DNA of 64,000 bases from Bordetella genomosp. 4 (GTDB taxonomy: Bacteria > Pseudomonadota > Gammaproteobacteria > Burkholderiales > Burkholderiaceae_B): NCBI RefSeq assembly GCF_002261185.1, contig NZ_NEVQ01000016.1:55082-119081 (forward strand). The letters run 5' to 3'. The position numbers and the translations under genes were made by a program. The notes under the pieces were generated by a model. It had not been told where the DNA came from. It ran no database searches and saw only the letters and a list, made by a program, of their open reading frames with translations. The stretch's first letter is position 1. Every line of letters starts with the position of its first letter. This document shows, in pieces, positions 44,808 to 54,484 of the stretch.

Positions 44808-45555
44808 ACAGTCCACCATTGACGTGCAAGACCTCGGCGGTAATAAAGCTGGCGTCATCGCTGCACAAGAACGCCACCACCGATGCGACCTCGTGAGCCT
44901 GTCCCAGGCGCTTTACGATGGATTGGTCGATCGACTCGGCGGCGCGAGTCTGTAGCAATGCCGAGGTCATCGGGGTTTCGATGATACCAGGCGAGACCGC
45001 ATTGACACGTGTACGCGGCCCCAGCTCGCGTGCGATGCTGCGCGTAAAGCTCAACAGCGCCCCTTTCGAGGCGCTGTAGTGTGCGTTGTAGAACGCACCT
45101 CGATGCGCCGCCATAGAGCTCAGATTCACAATCGCACTGTTCTCGCGCAGTAACGGCACCAGCCTGCGGGTCAGGTAAAACACCCCATCCAGATTCACCG
45201 CCAGTGTGCGGCGCCATTGCTCGTCCGTCATCTGCGCTAACGGCTCGGCCAGATAGATTCCCGCACATGACACCAGAAAATCAACACCGCCAAACGTTTG
45301 CTCAATCTCAACCGCCGCCCGGGCGGCCGACTGCGCATCGGATAAATCGGCGGCAAAGGTGGCAATGACGGGTAAATGGGCGGAATCAGTGCCGTCCTGC
45401 AAGGTCGCGGCAAAGGCCTCTAGCGCGCTCTGATCCAGATCCAACAGAAACACATTGGCGCCAGAACGAAAAAAGCGTTCCGCCACGGCACGCCCAATAC
45501 CGCCTGCCGCCCCGGTCACCACCAATGTGCGCCCAGAAAAATCGTAGATAGCCAT
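44794..45555 (-). CDS. Short-chain dehydrogenase/reductase (SDR)
   Basis: 253 residues. TGAAGGIGRAVAERF is the cofactor motif, VSCAGIY stands in place of NNAG, and the catalytic Ser and Tyr-x3-Lys lie in NLSSMAAHRG and HYSASK. It lies 21 nt after the E2 gene. With the SDR at 49227 it frames the dehydrogenase complex genes and could make the 2-oxo acid or diketone used by E1. Confidence 0.92.
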   Translation of the reverse strand: MAIYDFSGRTLVVTGAAGGIGRAVAERFFRSGANVFLLDLDQSALEAFAATLQDGTDSAHLPVIATFAADLSDAQSAARAAVEIEQTFGGVDFLVSCAGIYLAEPLAQMTDEQWRRTLAVNLDGVFYLTRRLVPLLRENSAIVNLSSMAAHRGAFYNAHYSASKGALLSFTRSIARELGPRTRVNAVSPGIIETPMTSALLQTRAAESIDQSIVKRLGQAHEVASVVAFLCSDDASFITAEVLHVNGGLYVSG

Positions 45556-45576
45556 GATGCAATCGCTTATTGATAT

Positions 45577-46917
45577 TCAGACCAGCATGGCCCAGGGTTG
45601 CTCGATGTATCGTGTATAGCGGCTCAACCATTGGGCCGCCAGTGCACCGTCAATCGCGCGATGATCGACAGATAGCGTGCACTTCAGCACGGGCTCGATG
45701 CCGAGCTGATCATTCACCACCACCGGCGCACGTTGCACTGCGCCGACTGCGAGAATGGCGGATTGAGGGGGGTTGATGATGGCGCTGAAACGCGACACCC
45801 CATACATGCCTAGATTGCTGATACTGAACGCGCCGCCCTGATACTCGTGGGGCAACAACTCATCGTCACGTGCCCGCTGCGCCAATGTACGCACGCTCTG
45901 GCTGATTTCGGTCAGAGACATTTTTTCTACCCGCCGCAGCACCGGCGTATACAGTCCTTTGTCGGTTGACACCGCGACACTGATATCGACATCGCGATAA
46001 CGCAGCATGTCCTCCTCTGTCCAGGTGACATTCATCTCTGGCAGGTCCCTCAACGCACAAGCCGCGGCCTTGATGATCAGATCATTGATCGAGATTTTTC
46101 CCTCGATCGAGCCATTGATTTGATCCCGCATCGTCAGCAATGCTCCGGCGCGGCATTCTGCATCGAGATAAAAATGCGGTACCGTGGCTTTACTTTCCGA
46201 CAAGCGCCGCGCGATGGTCTTGCGCATCTTGGAGTGCGGCACACGAACGACGGCATTCAGAATCGCGGCAAGCTGCTCGCTTGGTCCGCTTCGTACACTA
46301 GTCCCTACGGTCGTGTCGTGCTCTGCCTGCGTAGAGGGCTGCGATGCGGCCTGTGGCAGATCACGCTTCACCACACGCCCATTGGGGCCCGAACCTCGCA
46401 CACTGCGCAGGTCAATACCGCGCTCGGCCGCCAAGCGGCGCGCCAATGGGCTGGCGAATTGCCGATGTTGAGAGCTCTCTGTTGTCTGCACGGACGCCAT
46501 CTGCTGTGTTGAATCTGCAGCGGACGCAGTCTCCGGTCCAGGCAGGTCCTGGCCACCGGCGCGGCAGGATGCATCCGCACCATGTGAGGGGGTTTCAGCC
46601 AACGCGGCGTCCGCGGCAAGCGAAGCACTCTCGGCCGAAAAAGAAGCCAGCAGCGCCTGAGCTTGCGCCTCCGACTCGCCATTTGCCAACAACACGGCAA
46701 CGGCAGCCCCCACGGCGACATCTCGCCCCGCCGGTGCGAGGATATGCGACAGCGTTCCATCATGTTCGGCTACGAGGTCCACTGTCGCCTTGTCCGTCTC
46801 TATCAACGCCAGGGTGTCTCCTGCGCGTACGGAGGCACCGCTGTCGACCTCCCACGACAAGAGCGTCGCGGACTCGGCATTCGCTGCGATTTCAGGCATA
46901 CGGACAACACTGGCCAT
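45577..46917 (-). CDS. 2-oxoacid dehydrogenase complex E2, dihydrolipoyl acyltransferase
   Basis: 446 residues from the ATG at 46917, which shares its A with the TAA of the E1 gene. One N-terminal lipoyl domain has the lipoyl Lys in ETDKATVD (Lys43). An Ala/Ser-rich linker leads to a peripheral subunit-binding domain (FASPLARRLAAERGIDL, about 150-185). The catalytic domain ends with DHRAIDGALAAQWL, containing the active-site His and Asp-Gly. It transfers the acyl group from E1 to CoA. No E3 gene is in the window, so a lipoamide dehydrogenase from elsewhere must be used. Confidence 0.93.
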   Translation of the reverse strand: MASVVRMPEIAANAESATLLSWEVDSGASVRAGDTLALIETDKATVDLVAEHDGTLSHILAPAGRDVAVGAAVAVLLANGESEAQAQALLASFSAESASLAADAALAETPSHGADASCRAGGQDLPGPETASAADSTQQMASVQTTESSQHRQFASPLARRLAAERGIDLRSVRGSGPNGRVVKRDLPQAASQPSTQAEHDTTVGTSVRSGPSEQLAAILNAVVRVPHSKMRKTIARRLSESKATVPHFYLDAECRAGALLTMRDQINGSIEGKISINDLIIKAAACALRDLPEMNVTWTEEDMLRYRDVDISVAVSTDKGLYTPVLRRVEKMSLTEISQSVRTLAQRARDDELLPHEYQGGAFSISNLGMYGVSRFSAIINPPQSAILAVGAVQRAPVVVNDQLGIEPVLKCTLSVDHRAIDGALAAQWLSRYTRYIEQPWAMLV

Positions 46918-49205
46918 TATGCGGCTCCTTTTTGCTGCATGACACAACGCAACCCTTCGATGACCTCTTCTGTTCGCGCGGCGGCGGCGCGCTCCAGCAC
47001 TTTGGAAATACTGGGCGCAGCCTCGCCTCCGGTCACACGCTGTACAGGCTGATCCAGCCAGTCAAAAAAGCGGCGTTGGATCTCATCGGACAGCCACCCG
47101 CCATAGGAGGTCCCGCGCGCGCCTTGCTCGACGATGAGCACATTGTTCGTCTTTCGAATACTCTCCCCCACCGTGTCCCAATCCAGACTGGCACGATCCA
47201 ACCAGCGCAGATCGATCAGATCAGCCGATATGCCGGTCTGGTCCAGCGCCTCTGCGGCATGGTGGACCATAGACAAATACGTGATGACTGTCAGTTCGGT
47301 CCCGCGTCGACGCACGCAGGCTCGGCCTACAGGCAAACAATAGTCGTAATCGTCGATCGGCCCCAGGGCCGTGGCGTTGTATAGATCGACATGCTCGATG
47401 ACCAATACCGGATCCTTGCAGCGCAGGGCCGTATTCATCAACCCGACGTAATCAAACGGCGTGGAAGGCGCAACAATGCGCCACCCCGGGCTGGTAGCAA
47501 AGATGCCCGCAGGGTCCATCGAATGCTGCGAGCCATATCCCGTTCCCATTGCGACCTTGGTCCGCAACACGAGCGGCACATCGCTATCGCCGCCAAACAT
47601 ATGACGTACCTTGCCGATCTGGTTGAAAACCTGATCGGCAGCTACCCACATGAAATCGGGGTACATGAACTCGACCACCGGCTTATAGCGGCCGTCCAGC
47701 GCCATCCCGCCGGCCAATCCGACAAAGGCGTTTTCACTGATAGGCGTTCCCAGGCATCGATCTGGATACAACTGGCTCAAGCCACGGGTGGCACCATTGG
47801 TGCCTCCTTTCAGGCGATGAACGTCTTCGCCCATCACAATCACCGACGCGTCCTGCTGCATACGACGTGCCATCACATCGGCCACGACATCGATAAATTT
47901 GCGATCAGACACCGCGACATGATTCGAACCATCAGCGCTGCCCGGAGAGCCGCTCGCCCCCTCTGCCATGTCCGGCTCGGCAGCGTAGCGCGCGCCCTGC
48001 ATTTCAGAGAGATCGCCCAGAATACCCACATCTCGAAAATCCGGACTGGGCCACAACGCGGCGCGTATCTGGCGCTTACCGGCATGACGCGCGGCAGTGC
48101 TGCTGGTACCGGAGGCATTTGGCGCCTCATCGCCCCCTGCGGCCGGCCCCTCTATAACTGTCAAGGCTTGCACCGCGTCGTCCATGGCCGCTTTTACGCG
48201 ATCATGCAAGGCTTGCACATCCGATTCCGTCAACAGTCCGCGCGCCGTCATACGGCGGGCCAGCAGCAGCAGCGGGTCACGCTGGCGCCACGCGGCTTCT
48301 TCTTCCTTTGTGCGATAGCCAAAAGCGCTGCCTGCATAGGGGCCGTTTTGATGAAAGAATCGATACACGTCGGCCTCGATGATCGTCGGGCCCTGACCCG
48401 AGCGCATATGGGCCAATGCCTGCTGCATGGCCACGTGCACCGCCAGCGGGTCCATGCCGTCGACCTTCCAACTCGGGATATTGAACGCCGATCCGCGTGA
48501 CGACAATCGCGTCTCCGCCGTGCTGTCCTCGATCGCCGTCGAGACCGCATAGCGATTGTTCTCGATAAAAAAGCACAGTGGCAGTTTCCACGCCGCTGCC
48601 AGGTTCATCGTCTCCAGCACCGAACCGATATTGACCGCGCCGTCACCAAAGTAGGTGATCATGACATCGTCCGTACCCGCGTGACGATACGCCCAGGCTT
48701 GGCCCGCAGCCATCGGCACACCGCCTCCCACAATGGCATTCGTGCCCAGCGCGCCGGCCTCGGCCCAACGCAAATGCATAGACCCGCCACGCCCGCGGCA
48801 GTATCCCTGTGACAGGCCCAGAATCTCGGCCAACGCCTTCTGCAGCAGACCTTGCACGGCCGCATCGATTTTCGCTTTCGGATCGATTCCGCGCGGGTGT
48901 AGGTACGCCAACGCTTTAGACAAAAATTGATGATGTCCACGATGCGAGCCGTTGACGCCATCACTCGCTTTCAGGCCTACGATGGATCCTGCGGCGCCGC
49001 CTTCTTGGCCGATACTTGAGTGGGCCGGGCCATGCACGAGGCCCTGTGCCGCCAGATCCAGTACGGTTTCCTCGAACCCTCTTATCAGCGCACAATGCGC
49101 CAGCAAGGTGCCCAGCAATTGCGGGTCAGCCTCGTCCCAATCCTGATCAGTCGTTGTCAGTTCCCACCAGGGAGACTGCGGGGTCAAGCGGCAAAGTTCG
49201 GGCAT
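46917..49205 (-). CDS. Fused alpha-beta E1 component of a 2-oxoacid/acetoin dehydrogenase complex
   Basis: 762 residues. The N-terminal half is an E1-alpha (GPAHSSIGQEG, SHRGHHQFLSKAL, thiamine diphosphate motif YFGDGAVNIGSVLETMNLAA ending at ENN). The C-terminal half is an E1-beta (VIVMGEDV, GTPISENAFVGLAGGMALDG, FMYPDF, VEQGARGTSYGGW). They are joined by a Ser/Gly/Ala-rich linker around residues 340-430. Usually the two are separate genes. The alpha half resembles acetoin/pyruvate-type rather than branched-chain E1. Substrate may be acetoin-like or a 2-oxoacid; not settled. Confidence 0.92.
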   Translation of the reverse strand: MPELCRLTPQSPWWELTTTDQDWDEADPQLLGTLLAHCALIRGFEETVLDLAAQGLVHGPAHSSIGQEGGAAGSIVGLKASDGVNGSHRGHHQFLSKALAYLHPRGIDPKAKIDAAVQGLLQKALAEILGLSQGYCRGRGGSMHLRWAEAGALGTNAIVGGGVPMAAGQAWAYRHAGTDDVMITYFGDGAVNIGSVLETMNLAAAWKLPLCFFIENNRYAVSTAIEDSTAETRLSSRGSAFNIPSWKVDGMDPLAVHVAMQQALAHMRSGQGPTIIEADVYRFFHQNGPYAGSAFGYRTKEEEAAWRQRDPLLLLARRMTARGLLTESDVQALHDRVKAAMDDAVQALTVIEGPAAGGDEAPNASGTSSTAARHAGKRQIRAALWPSPDFRDVGILGDLSEMQGARYAAEPDMAEGASGSPGSADGSNHVAVSDRKFIDVVADVMARRMQQDASVIVMGEDVHRLKGGTNGATRGLSQLYPDRCLGTPISENAFVGLAGGMALDGRYKPVVEFMYPDFMWVAADQVFNQIGKVRHMFGGDSDVPLVLRTKVAMGTGYGSQHSMDPAGIFATSPGWRIVAPSTPFDYVGLMNTALRCKDPVLVIEHVDLYNATALGPIDDYDYCLPVGRACVRRRGTELTVITYLSMVHHAAEALDQTGISADLIDLRWLDRASLDWDTVGESIRKTNNVLIVEQGARGTSYGGWLSDEIQRRFFDWLDQPVQRVTGGEAAPSISKVLERAAAARTEEVIEGLRCVMQQKGAA

Positions 49206-49226
49206 AAGCGTGATCGTCGTGTTGAG

Positions 49227-50090
49227 TCAAAGATAACCGTTGGCAGTCCACCCGCCATCGGCAACATAGGCATGGCCTGTCACAAAGGCGGCGCCATCCG
49301 ACGCCAGAAACAAGGCTGCCTCGGCAATTTCCTCAGGGGTACCCAATCGCCGCATCGGCGTATGAGCGGCCAGCACATCCGCATCGAGCGCACCGCGCGC
49401 CACCAGATCGTTGACCAAGTCGGTGCGGATATAGCCTGGACAAATCGCATTGACGCGCACCCCGTGGGGCGCCCACTCCAACGCCAGTGATTTACTCAGC
49501 GCCACGACGGCGGCCTTGGATGCGCAATACGCCGCACGTTCGGGCGCGGCCACGATGCCGTACATCGATGCCGTATTCAGGATCACCCCGCTACCGTCGC
49601 GAGTCATACGCTGAGCCGCCTGTTGGCAGCAATAGAACAACCCATTCAGATTGATATCGACCGCTCGCCGCCAATCGTCCGGCGCTAGCGTCAGCGTGGG
49701 CCGGTTCATTGAAATGCCAGCGTTATTCAACAGCACATCGACTCGACCATAGCGAGCGTCTATAGCCTGGAATGCGCGTTCGACCGCCTCGCTATCCATG
49801 ACGGACACACAGATCGCATCGACATCGATGTTCCGATATTGCTGCCTGAGCGAAGCCTGTGCGGCGGACAAGGTGTCCGGATTCACATCCAACAACACCA
49901 GATGCGCCTCGTGCCGCGCGAAAGCGCGCGCCATGGCCAGCCCTATGCCCGCCGCAGCGCCCGTGCATACGACGACTTTCCCGGCCAGGCCTGGGTAGTA
50001 GCTTGGGCGCTGCGCGTGCGACTGGCCGTCCACCTCGCGATCCGGTGGCAATGACCGGGATCGATGGTCACTCGACTCTGACAGGAACAT
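49227..50090 (-). CDS. Short-chain dehydrogenase/reductase (SDR)
   Basis: 287 residues, about 30 longer than usual at the N terminus; the conserved part begins LAGKVVVCTGAAAGIGLAMA. NNAGISM and Tyr-x3-Lys in AAYCASKAAV are present, and the end FVTGHAYVADGGW is typical. It is the first gene of the five-gene operon with E1, E2, SDR and GntR. The N-terminal extension may be an artefact of start choice; GTG codons lie within it. Confidence 0.88.
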   Translation of the reverse strand: MFLSESSDHRSRSLPPDREVDGQSHAQRPSYYPGLAGKVVVCTGAAAGIGLAMARAFARHEAHLVLLDVNPDTLSAAQASLRQQYRNIDVDAICVSVMDSEAVERAFQAIDARYGRVDVLLNNAGISMNRPTLTLAPDDWRRAVDINLNGLFYCCQQAAQRMTRDGSGVILNTASMYGIVAAPERAAYCASKAAVVALSKSLALEWAPHGVRVNAICPGYIRTDLVNDLVARGALDADVLAAHTPMRRLGTPEEIAEAALFLASDGAAFVTGHAYVADGGWTANGYL

Positions 50091-50230
50091 GCTTGTCTCT
50101 CGTTGTTATCGCAGCGTGCGAACGTTGATCGTCGATCAGTGCTCGCCGCCGTCTTAAGAGGACAGCATACGTTGCTATCAGCTTATCTTACAATTAGGTA
50201 TAAACCCTCATATCAAAAGATCGCCGGCGC

Positions 50231-51094
50231 TTAATCCAGCAATTGCAGCAGGTGCTGAAACGCGGGAGCTTCAAACCCCTCGTGCCACACCAACACCGTA
50301 TCGGCCTTCCCCGCGGATAGCGTCTTTAAGGTGTCAGGCGCGCTGGTGAGCGCCAGCACACTTTGCGGCAACAACGTCACACACGCCCCGGCCGCCACGC
50401 AGGCAATCATGGCGTGATACGAGGCCATTTCCAGCACCGTCCAATCGGCCGCGCCGTTCATTCCCAGCAGTTCTTCGGCCATGCCGCGATAAGTGCATCC
50501 TTGCGGAAAAGCCGCCAAGGCCCGGACTTGCACATCGCTGGGCTTGCGCGCGCGGGATTCGCTCGCGGGCAGCAGTAACACGAGATCCTCGCGCCATACC
50601 TGCTGGGCTCTCAGGCCTGCCTCCTGTAATGCGGCCGCGTCTTGCAACGACGGCGGCAACGCCAGAAATGCGCAGTCCAATCGGCCTGTTCTCACCTGTT
50701 CCAATAATGTGCGCGATGGCCCCGTACTCAACGTCAGGCGCGTGGTGGGATAGGACGCGTGATAGCGTGCCAACAACGCAGGCAAACGGCTCGCGGCGGT
50801 GCTTTCCATACTGCCTATGCGCAACGCACCGCCCTCTCGCCCGCCAGTCACGACATGACGCGCCTCATCCTCGAGCGCCAGCAGCCGTTTCGCATAATCC
50901 AGAAAGCGCTCGCCCGCCGCCGACAACGCCATGCGTTTTCCCGTGCGCACGAACAGATTCGTGCCCACGTCGGCCTCTAGTTGCTGGATGCGCGTGGTGA
51001 CGTTCGATGGCGCACGGCCCAGGCGAACGGCAGCCTGGGTGATGCTCAGCTCACTGGCCACCGAACAAAAAATCTTGAGCGATTCCGAATCCAT
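50231..51094 (-). CDS. LysR-family transcriptional regulator
   Basis: 287 residues. The helix-turn-helix reads LKIFCSVASELSITQAAVRL and PSNVTTRIQQLEADVGTNLF. The co-inducer domain follows. It diverges from the nitronate monooxygenase gene at 51221, a very common arrangement for LysR control of a neighbouring gene. Confidence 0.92.
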   Translation of the reverse strand: MDSESLKIFCSVASELSITQAAVRLGRAPSNVTTRIQQLEADVGTNLFVRTGKRMALSAAGERFLDYAKRLLALEDEARHVVTGGREGGALRIGSMESTAASRLPALLARYHASYPTTRLTLSTGPSRTLLEQVRTGRLDCAFLALPPSLQDAAALQEAGLRAQQVWREDLVLLLPASESRARKPSDVQVRALAAFPQGCTYRGMAEELLGMNGAADWTVLEMASYHAMIACVAAGACVTLLPQSVLALTSAPDTLKTLSAGKADTVLVWHEGFEAPAFQHLLQLLD

Positions 51095-51097
51095 TTA

Positions 51098-51137
51098 ATT
51101 CCCAATTAGAGAACAATTTATGTATTATATTCCCAAT
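51098..51137. promoter_or_regulatory. Direct repeat in the LysR/nitronate monooxygenase promoter region
   Basis: ATTCCCAAT occurs at 51098-51106 and again at 51129-51137, 31 bp apart (about three helical turns), with a -10-like TATTAT (51123-51128) in between. It lies in the AT-rich divergent gap, so it is a plausible LysR contact region. Weak evidence without a further copy. Confidence 0.4.
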
Positions 51138-51220
51138 ACTGAAATTATAGAACTTCAGGGCCGGCGTCCTTAAACAGACCGCTAGACCGCCATTCTGCCT
51201 AAACCATCGAGGATTTCTGC

Positions 51221-52282
51221 ATGAACACGTCCGCATCATTTCTGAGCCGGCTCGGCATCAAGCATCCCATCATTCAAGCCCCGATGGCAGGCACGTCCAC
51301 CCCGCAATTGGCCGCGGCCGTGTCGAACGCGGGCGGCTTGGGGTCGCTCGGTATTGGCGCCAATACCGCCGACCAGGCGCAACTAGCGATCGAAGACACC
51401 CGCCGATTGACGGACGGCCCCTTTAACGTCAACGTGTTCTGCCACGCGCCATCGGCCTATGACGCCGCGCGCGACAATGCATGGCTGCGCCATCTGAGCC
51501 CGCTGTTTGCAGAGACCGGTATTGCGCCACCCACGGCGCTCAAGGAAATTTACAAGAGCTTCCTGCAAGACGACGCGGTGTTTGAGATGCTGCTGCAACA
51601 GCGCCCCGCGGTCGTGAGTTTTCATTTTGGCCTGCCCACGGCCAAACATATCTACGCGCTGCGCGAAGCCGGGATCTATACCATCGCCAGCGCGACCAAT
51701 CTGCACGAAGCCACACTGATCGAACAAGCCGGCATTGACGCGATCGTGGCCCAAGGCATCGAGGCAGGCGGTCATCGCGGCATGTTCGACCCCGAAGCGA
51801 TCGACGAACGGCTCAGCACATCCGTGCTCGTCCGCTTGCTAGTGCAACGGACCCGATTGCCAGTCATTGCCGCCGGCGGCATCATGGACGGCCAAGGCAT
51901 CAAAGCGGTATTGAACCTGGGCGCTGCCGCTGCACAACTCGGCACGGCATTCATACTATGCCCAGAGTCCGCGGCAAACGCCAGCTATCGCGAGAACCTG
52001 AAAAGCGACCGTGCCGCCACCACGAGGTTGACGCCTGTGTTGTCGGGCAGGCCAGCGCGCGGCATGGTTAATCGATTCATCGAATTCGGCGAAGCAGCCG
52101 GCAGCCCCCAGCCTGCCGGATATCCCTATGCGTACGACGCGGCAAAGCAATTGAGTGCCGCTGCAACGAAGCAAGGCAACAACGAATTCGCCGCTCAGTG
52201 GGCGGGCCAAGGCGCGCCGCTCGCGCGCGAGATGCCGGCGGCAGAGTTGGTATCCACTTTGGTCACAGAACTGGCCGCCTAA
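51221..52282 (+). CDS. Nitronate monooxygenase (2-nitropropane dioxygenase family)
   Basis: 353 residues. The FMN-barrel start [20 protein letters not shown] and [12 protein letters not shown] are characteristic, and the active-site loop [13 protein letters not shown] holds the conserved His. It oxidises nitronates such as propionate-3-nitronate with FMN and O2, protecting against or using nitro compounds. It is regulated most likely by the divergent LysR protein. Confidence 0.93.
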   Translation: MNTSASFLSRLGIKHPIIQAPMAGTSTPQLAAAVSNAGGLGSLGIGANTADQAQLAIEDTRRLTDGPFNVNVFCHAPSAYDAARDNAWLRHLSPLFAETGIAPPTALKEIYKSFLQDDAVFEMLLQQRPAVVSFHFGLPTAKHIYALREAGIYTIASATNLHEATLIEQAGIDAIVAQGIEAGGHRGMFDPEAIDERLSTSVLVRLLVQRTRLPVIAAGGIMDGQGIKAVLNLGAAAAQLGTAFILCPESAANASYRENLKSDRAATTRLTPVLSGRPARGMVNRFIEFGEAAGSPQPAGYPYAYDAAKQLSAAATKQGNNEFAAQWAGQGAPLAREMPAAELVSTLVTELAA

Positions 52283-52317
52283 AGCATCGACCGACGTCTG
52301 CCCGCGGTACCCCGAGA

Positions 52318-53559
52318 TCAGGCTGCCCGGTTCAGTACCCGCCTGACCGGGTGCGCCGCGAAATAATCCATCGCGGCATGAATGCCGCTTTGCTGTAATT
52401 TGACGCCGGAGAGCTTCAGCCCCATTTCCACACCGGCCACCATGGCCAGCAATGTCAGGTCGTTGCTGTCGCCGAGATGCCCCATGCGGAACATACGGCC
52501 TTTGGCTTTACCCAAGCCCGTTCCCAGCGACAGATCAAAGCGTTCATGAATCAATCGGCGCACATCGTCGGCGTTGATGCCTTGGGGCGTGATAACGCCA
52601 GTCAACACCGGGGAATACACCTCCGGGTCTGCACACTGGATCGGCAAACCCCACGCATTGACAGCGGCGCGTACGCCCTCGCCCCAGCGCTGGTGACGCG
52701 CAAACACATTGTCCAATCCTTCGTCCTGCAACATATCCAGGGCCTCGGACAAACCATACAGCAGGTTCGTATTGGGCGTATAAGGCCAATAGCCGGTAGC
52801 GTTCATGTCGATGATCTCGTCCCACGCAAAGAACGAGCGCGGCAGCTTCGCTTGTTGCGAGGCCTGCAAGGCGCGCGGAGAGATGGCGTTAAAGCTGATG
52901 CCCGGCGGCAGCATCAGACCCTTTTGCGAACCGCTGACGGTGACATCCACGCCCCATTCATCATGACGAAAATCTGCGCAGCCCAGCCCCGAGATCGAGT
53001 CCACCATCAACAGCGCAGGATGTTGGGCCGCATCGATGGCGCGGCGCACGGCGGGGATATCTGAGGTCACGCCGGTGGAGGTCTCGTTGTGCACGACGCA
53101 GACGGCTTTGATCCGATGCTGCGTGTCCTGGCGCAAGCGTTCCTCGATCAGAGCGGCCTGCACGCCATGCCGCCATCCGGCCGCGTTCGGCAGTTCGGCG
53201 TCATCGCCCGGCCAGGTCAAAAACTCGACAGACAGACCCAAGCGCGTCGCCACGCGGTTCCACAACGTCGCGAAATGGCCGGTCTCATACATCAAGACGT
53301 GATCGCCGGGACTGAGCGTATTGGACAAGGCCGCCTCCCAGGCCCCCGTGCCCGAGGCGGGATAGATGATGACGGGATGCTTGGTTTGGAAGACATCCTT
53401 GATGCCCTTGAGCACCTTCAGGCCCAACGCGCCGAATTCCGGCCCACGATGGTCAATCGTCGGCAGGCTCATCGCGCGCAGGATACGATCCGGCACGGGG
53501 CTGGGACCGGGTATCTGCAAAAAATGACGGCCTGTAGGATGGAAATCGAGCGGGATCAT
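52318..53559 (-). CDS. Class V aminotransferase, serine-glyoxylate/alanine-glyoxylate type
   Basis: 413 residues. FLQIPGPSPVPDRI at the start and YPASGTGAWEAAL are family motifs, the PLP aspartate is in MVDSISGLG, and the PLP Lys is in SGSQKGLMLPPG (Lys213). Such enzymes transaminate glyoxylate with serine or alanine. It diverges from a GntR gene (53753), which probably regulates it. The link to glyoxylate matches the GhrA-like dehydrogenase at 14507 only loosely. Confidence 0.92.
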   Translation of the reverse strand: MIPLDFHPTGRHFLQIPGPSPVPDRILRAMSLPTIDHRGPEFGALGLKVLKGIKDVFQTKHPVIIYPASGTGAWEAALSNTLSPGDHVLMYETGHFATLWNRVATRLGLSVEFLTWPGDDAELPNAAGWRHGVQAALIEERLRQDTQHRIKAVCVVHNETSTGVTSDIPAVRRAIDAAQHPALLMVDSISGLGCADFRHDEWGVDVTVSGSQKGLMLPPGISFNAISPRALQASQQAKLPRSFFAWDEIIDMNATGYWPYTPNTNLLYGLSEALDMLQDEGLDNVFARHQRWGEGVRAAVNAWGLPIQCADPEVYSPVLTGVITPQGINADDVRRLIHERFDLSLGTGLGKAKGRMFRMGHLGDSNDLTLLAMVAGVEMGLKLSGVKLQQSGIHAAMDYFAAHPVRRVLNRAA

Positions 53560-53701
53560 GGGCGCCCCTCCGAATGATGAAAGTGGTAAATAGCGAGAAC
53601 GTTTTAGAGACTATCCTCCGGGGCCTATTTTTGCATTCAAAATACATTTTTACCTCATGGTTTACCCTATGAACCCTTAAAGTGACGCGGATTTTTGTAT
53701 T

Positions 53702-53707
53702 TATAAT
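53702..53707 (+). promoter_or_regulatory. Possible -10 box of the GntR gene
   Basis: TATAAT stands 45 nt before the GntR ATG in a 193-bp AT-rich divergent gap. The -35 region is not clear at the usual distance. The gap also holds several A/T-rich near-repeats (TTTTTGCATT, TTTTTGTATT) that could be operator half-sites. Confidence 0.4.
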
Positions 53708-53752
53708 TCGGCTATTCAAGCAATCCAGCTGGACAGCAGTCCGGCCCACCTT

Positions 53753-54466
53753 ATGGCTGAAGTTCTCGAAATTTCTCGACAGGCGCTACACGATCAAGTC
53801 GTCACGCGATTGCGCACGCTGCTGATAGAGGGTCGCATTGCACCCGGTGCCAAGCTGAATGAACGCGAGCTCTGCGAGCAATTGCGCGTATCGCGCACGC
53901 CATTACGCGAAGCGATCAAACTGCTGGCTGCCGAGGGATTGGTGGACCTGATTCCTAATCGGGGGGCCGTGGCTGTACGGCTGACCGAGGCCGATGTCCT
54001 GCACACCTTCGAAATGCTGGGTGTGCTCGAAGCCACCTCCGGCGAACTGGCCGCGCGACGCATTTCCAAAGAAGAACTCGCCGAACTGCGCGCCCTGCAC
54101 TACGAAATGCTGGCTTGTTATGAGCGGAACGACCTGCCCGGCTATTACGAGTTCAACGCAAAGATCCACAACGCCATCAATGCAGCCGCGCACAACCCTG
54201 TGCTGGCCAGCACCTATCACTCGATCAACGCGCGCGTGCAGTCGCTGCGCTATCGCACCAACCAGGATGCTGCCAAATGGAAGCATGCCATCCAAGAGCA
54301 CGAGCAAATGATGCAGGCATTATCCGAGCGCGACTCGGCTGGAATGCGCGCGATATTGCTCGAACACTTGCAGCGTAAACGGGATCTGGTGCTGGAATTG
54401 CTGCATGCGGGCAAGCTCTATCCCGGCGCGCCAGCGCCGCACGGCGAAACGCGGCGCAGCGCGTAG
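53753..54466 (+). CDS. GntR-family transcriptional regulator, FCD subfamily
   Basis: 237 residues. The winged helix reads LHDQVVTRLRTLLIEGRIAP and LCEQLRVSRTPLREAIKLLA. The FCD domain has FEMLGVLEATSGELAARR and the metal-site pattern FNAKIHNAINAAAHNPVL. Divergent from the class V aminotransferase gene, its probable target. Confidence 0.92.
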   Translation: MAEVLEISRQALHDQVVTRLRTLLIEGRIAPGAKLNERELCEQLRVSRTPLREAIKLLAAEGLVDLIPNRGAVAVRLTEADVLHTFEMLGVLEATSGELAARRISKEELAELRALHYEMLACYERNDLPGYYEFNAKIHNAINAAAHNPVLASTYHSINARVQSLRYRTNQDAAKWKHAIQEHEQMMQALSERDSAGMRAILLEHLQRKRDLVLELLHAGKLYPGAPAPHGETRRSA

Positions 54467-54484
54467 CGAATCGATCCTCAGAAA

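Noticed and set aside
46344..48500. Long plus-strand open frames opposite the E1 and E2 genes
   Set aside because: Both overlap unmistakable minus-strand enzyme genes and have composition typical of shadow frames.
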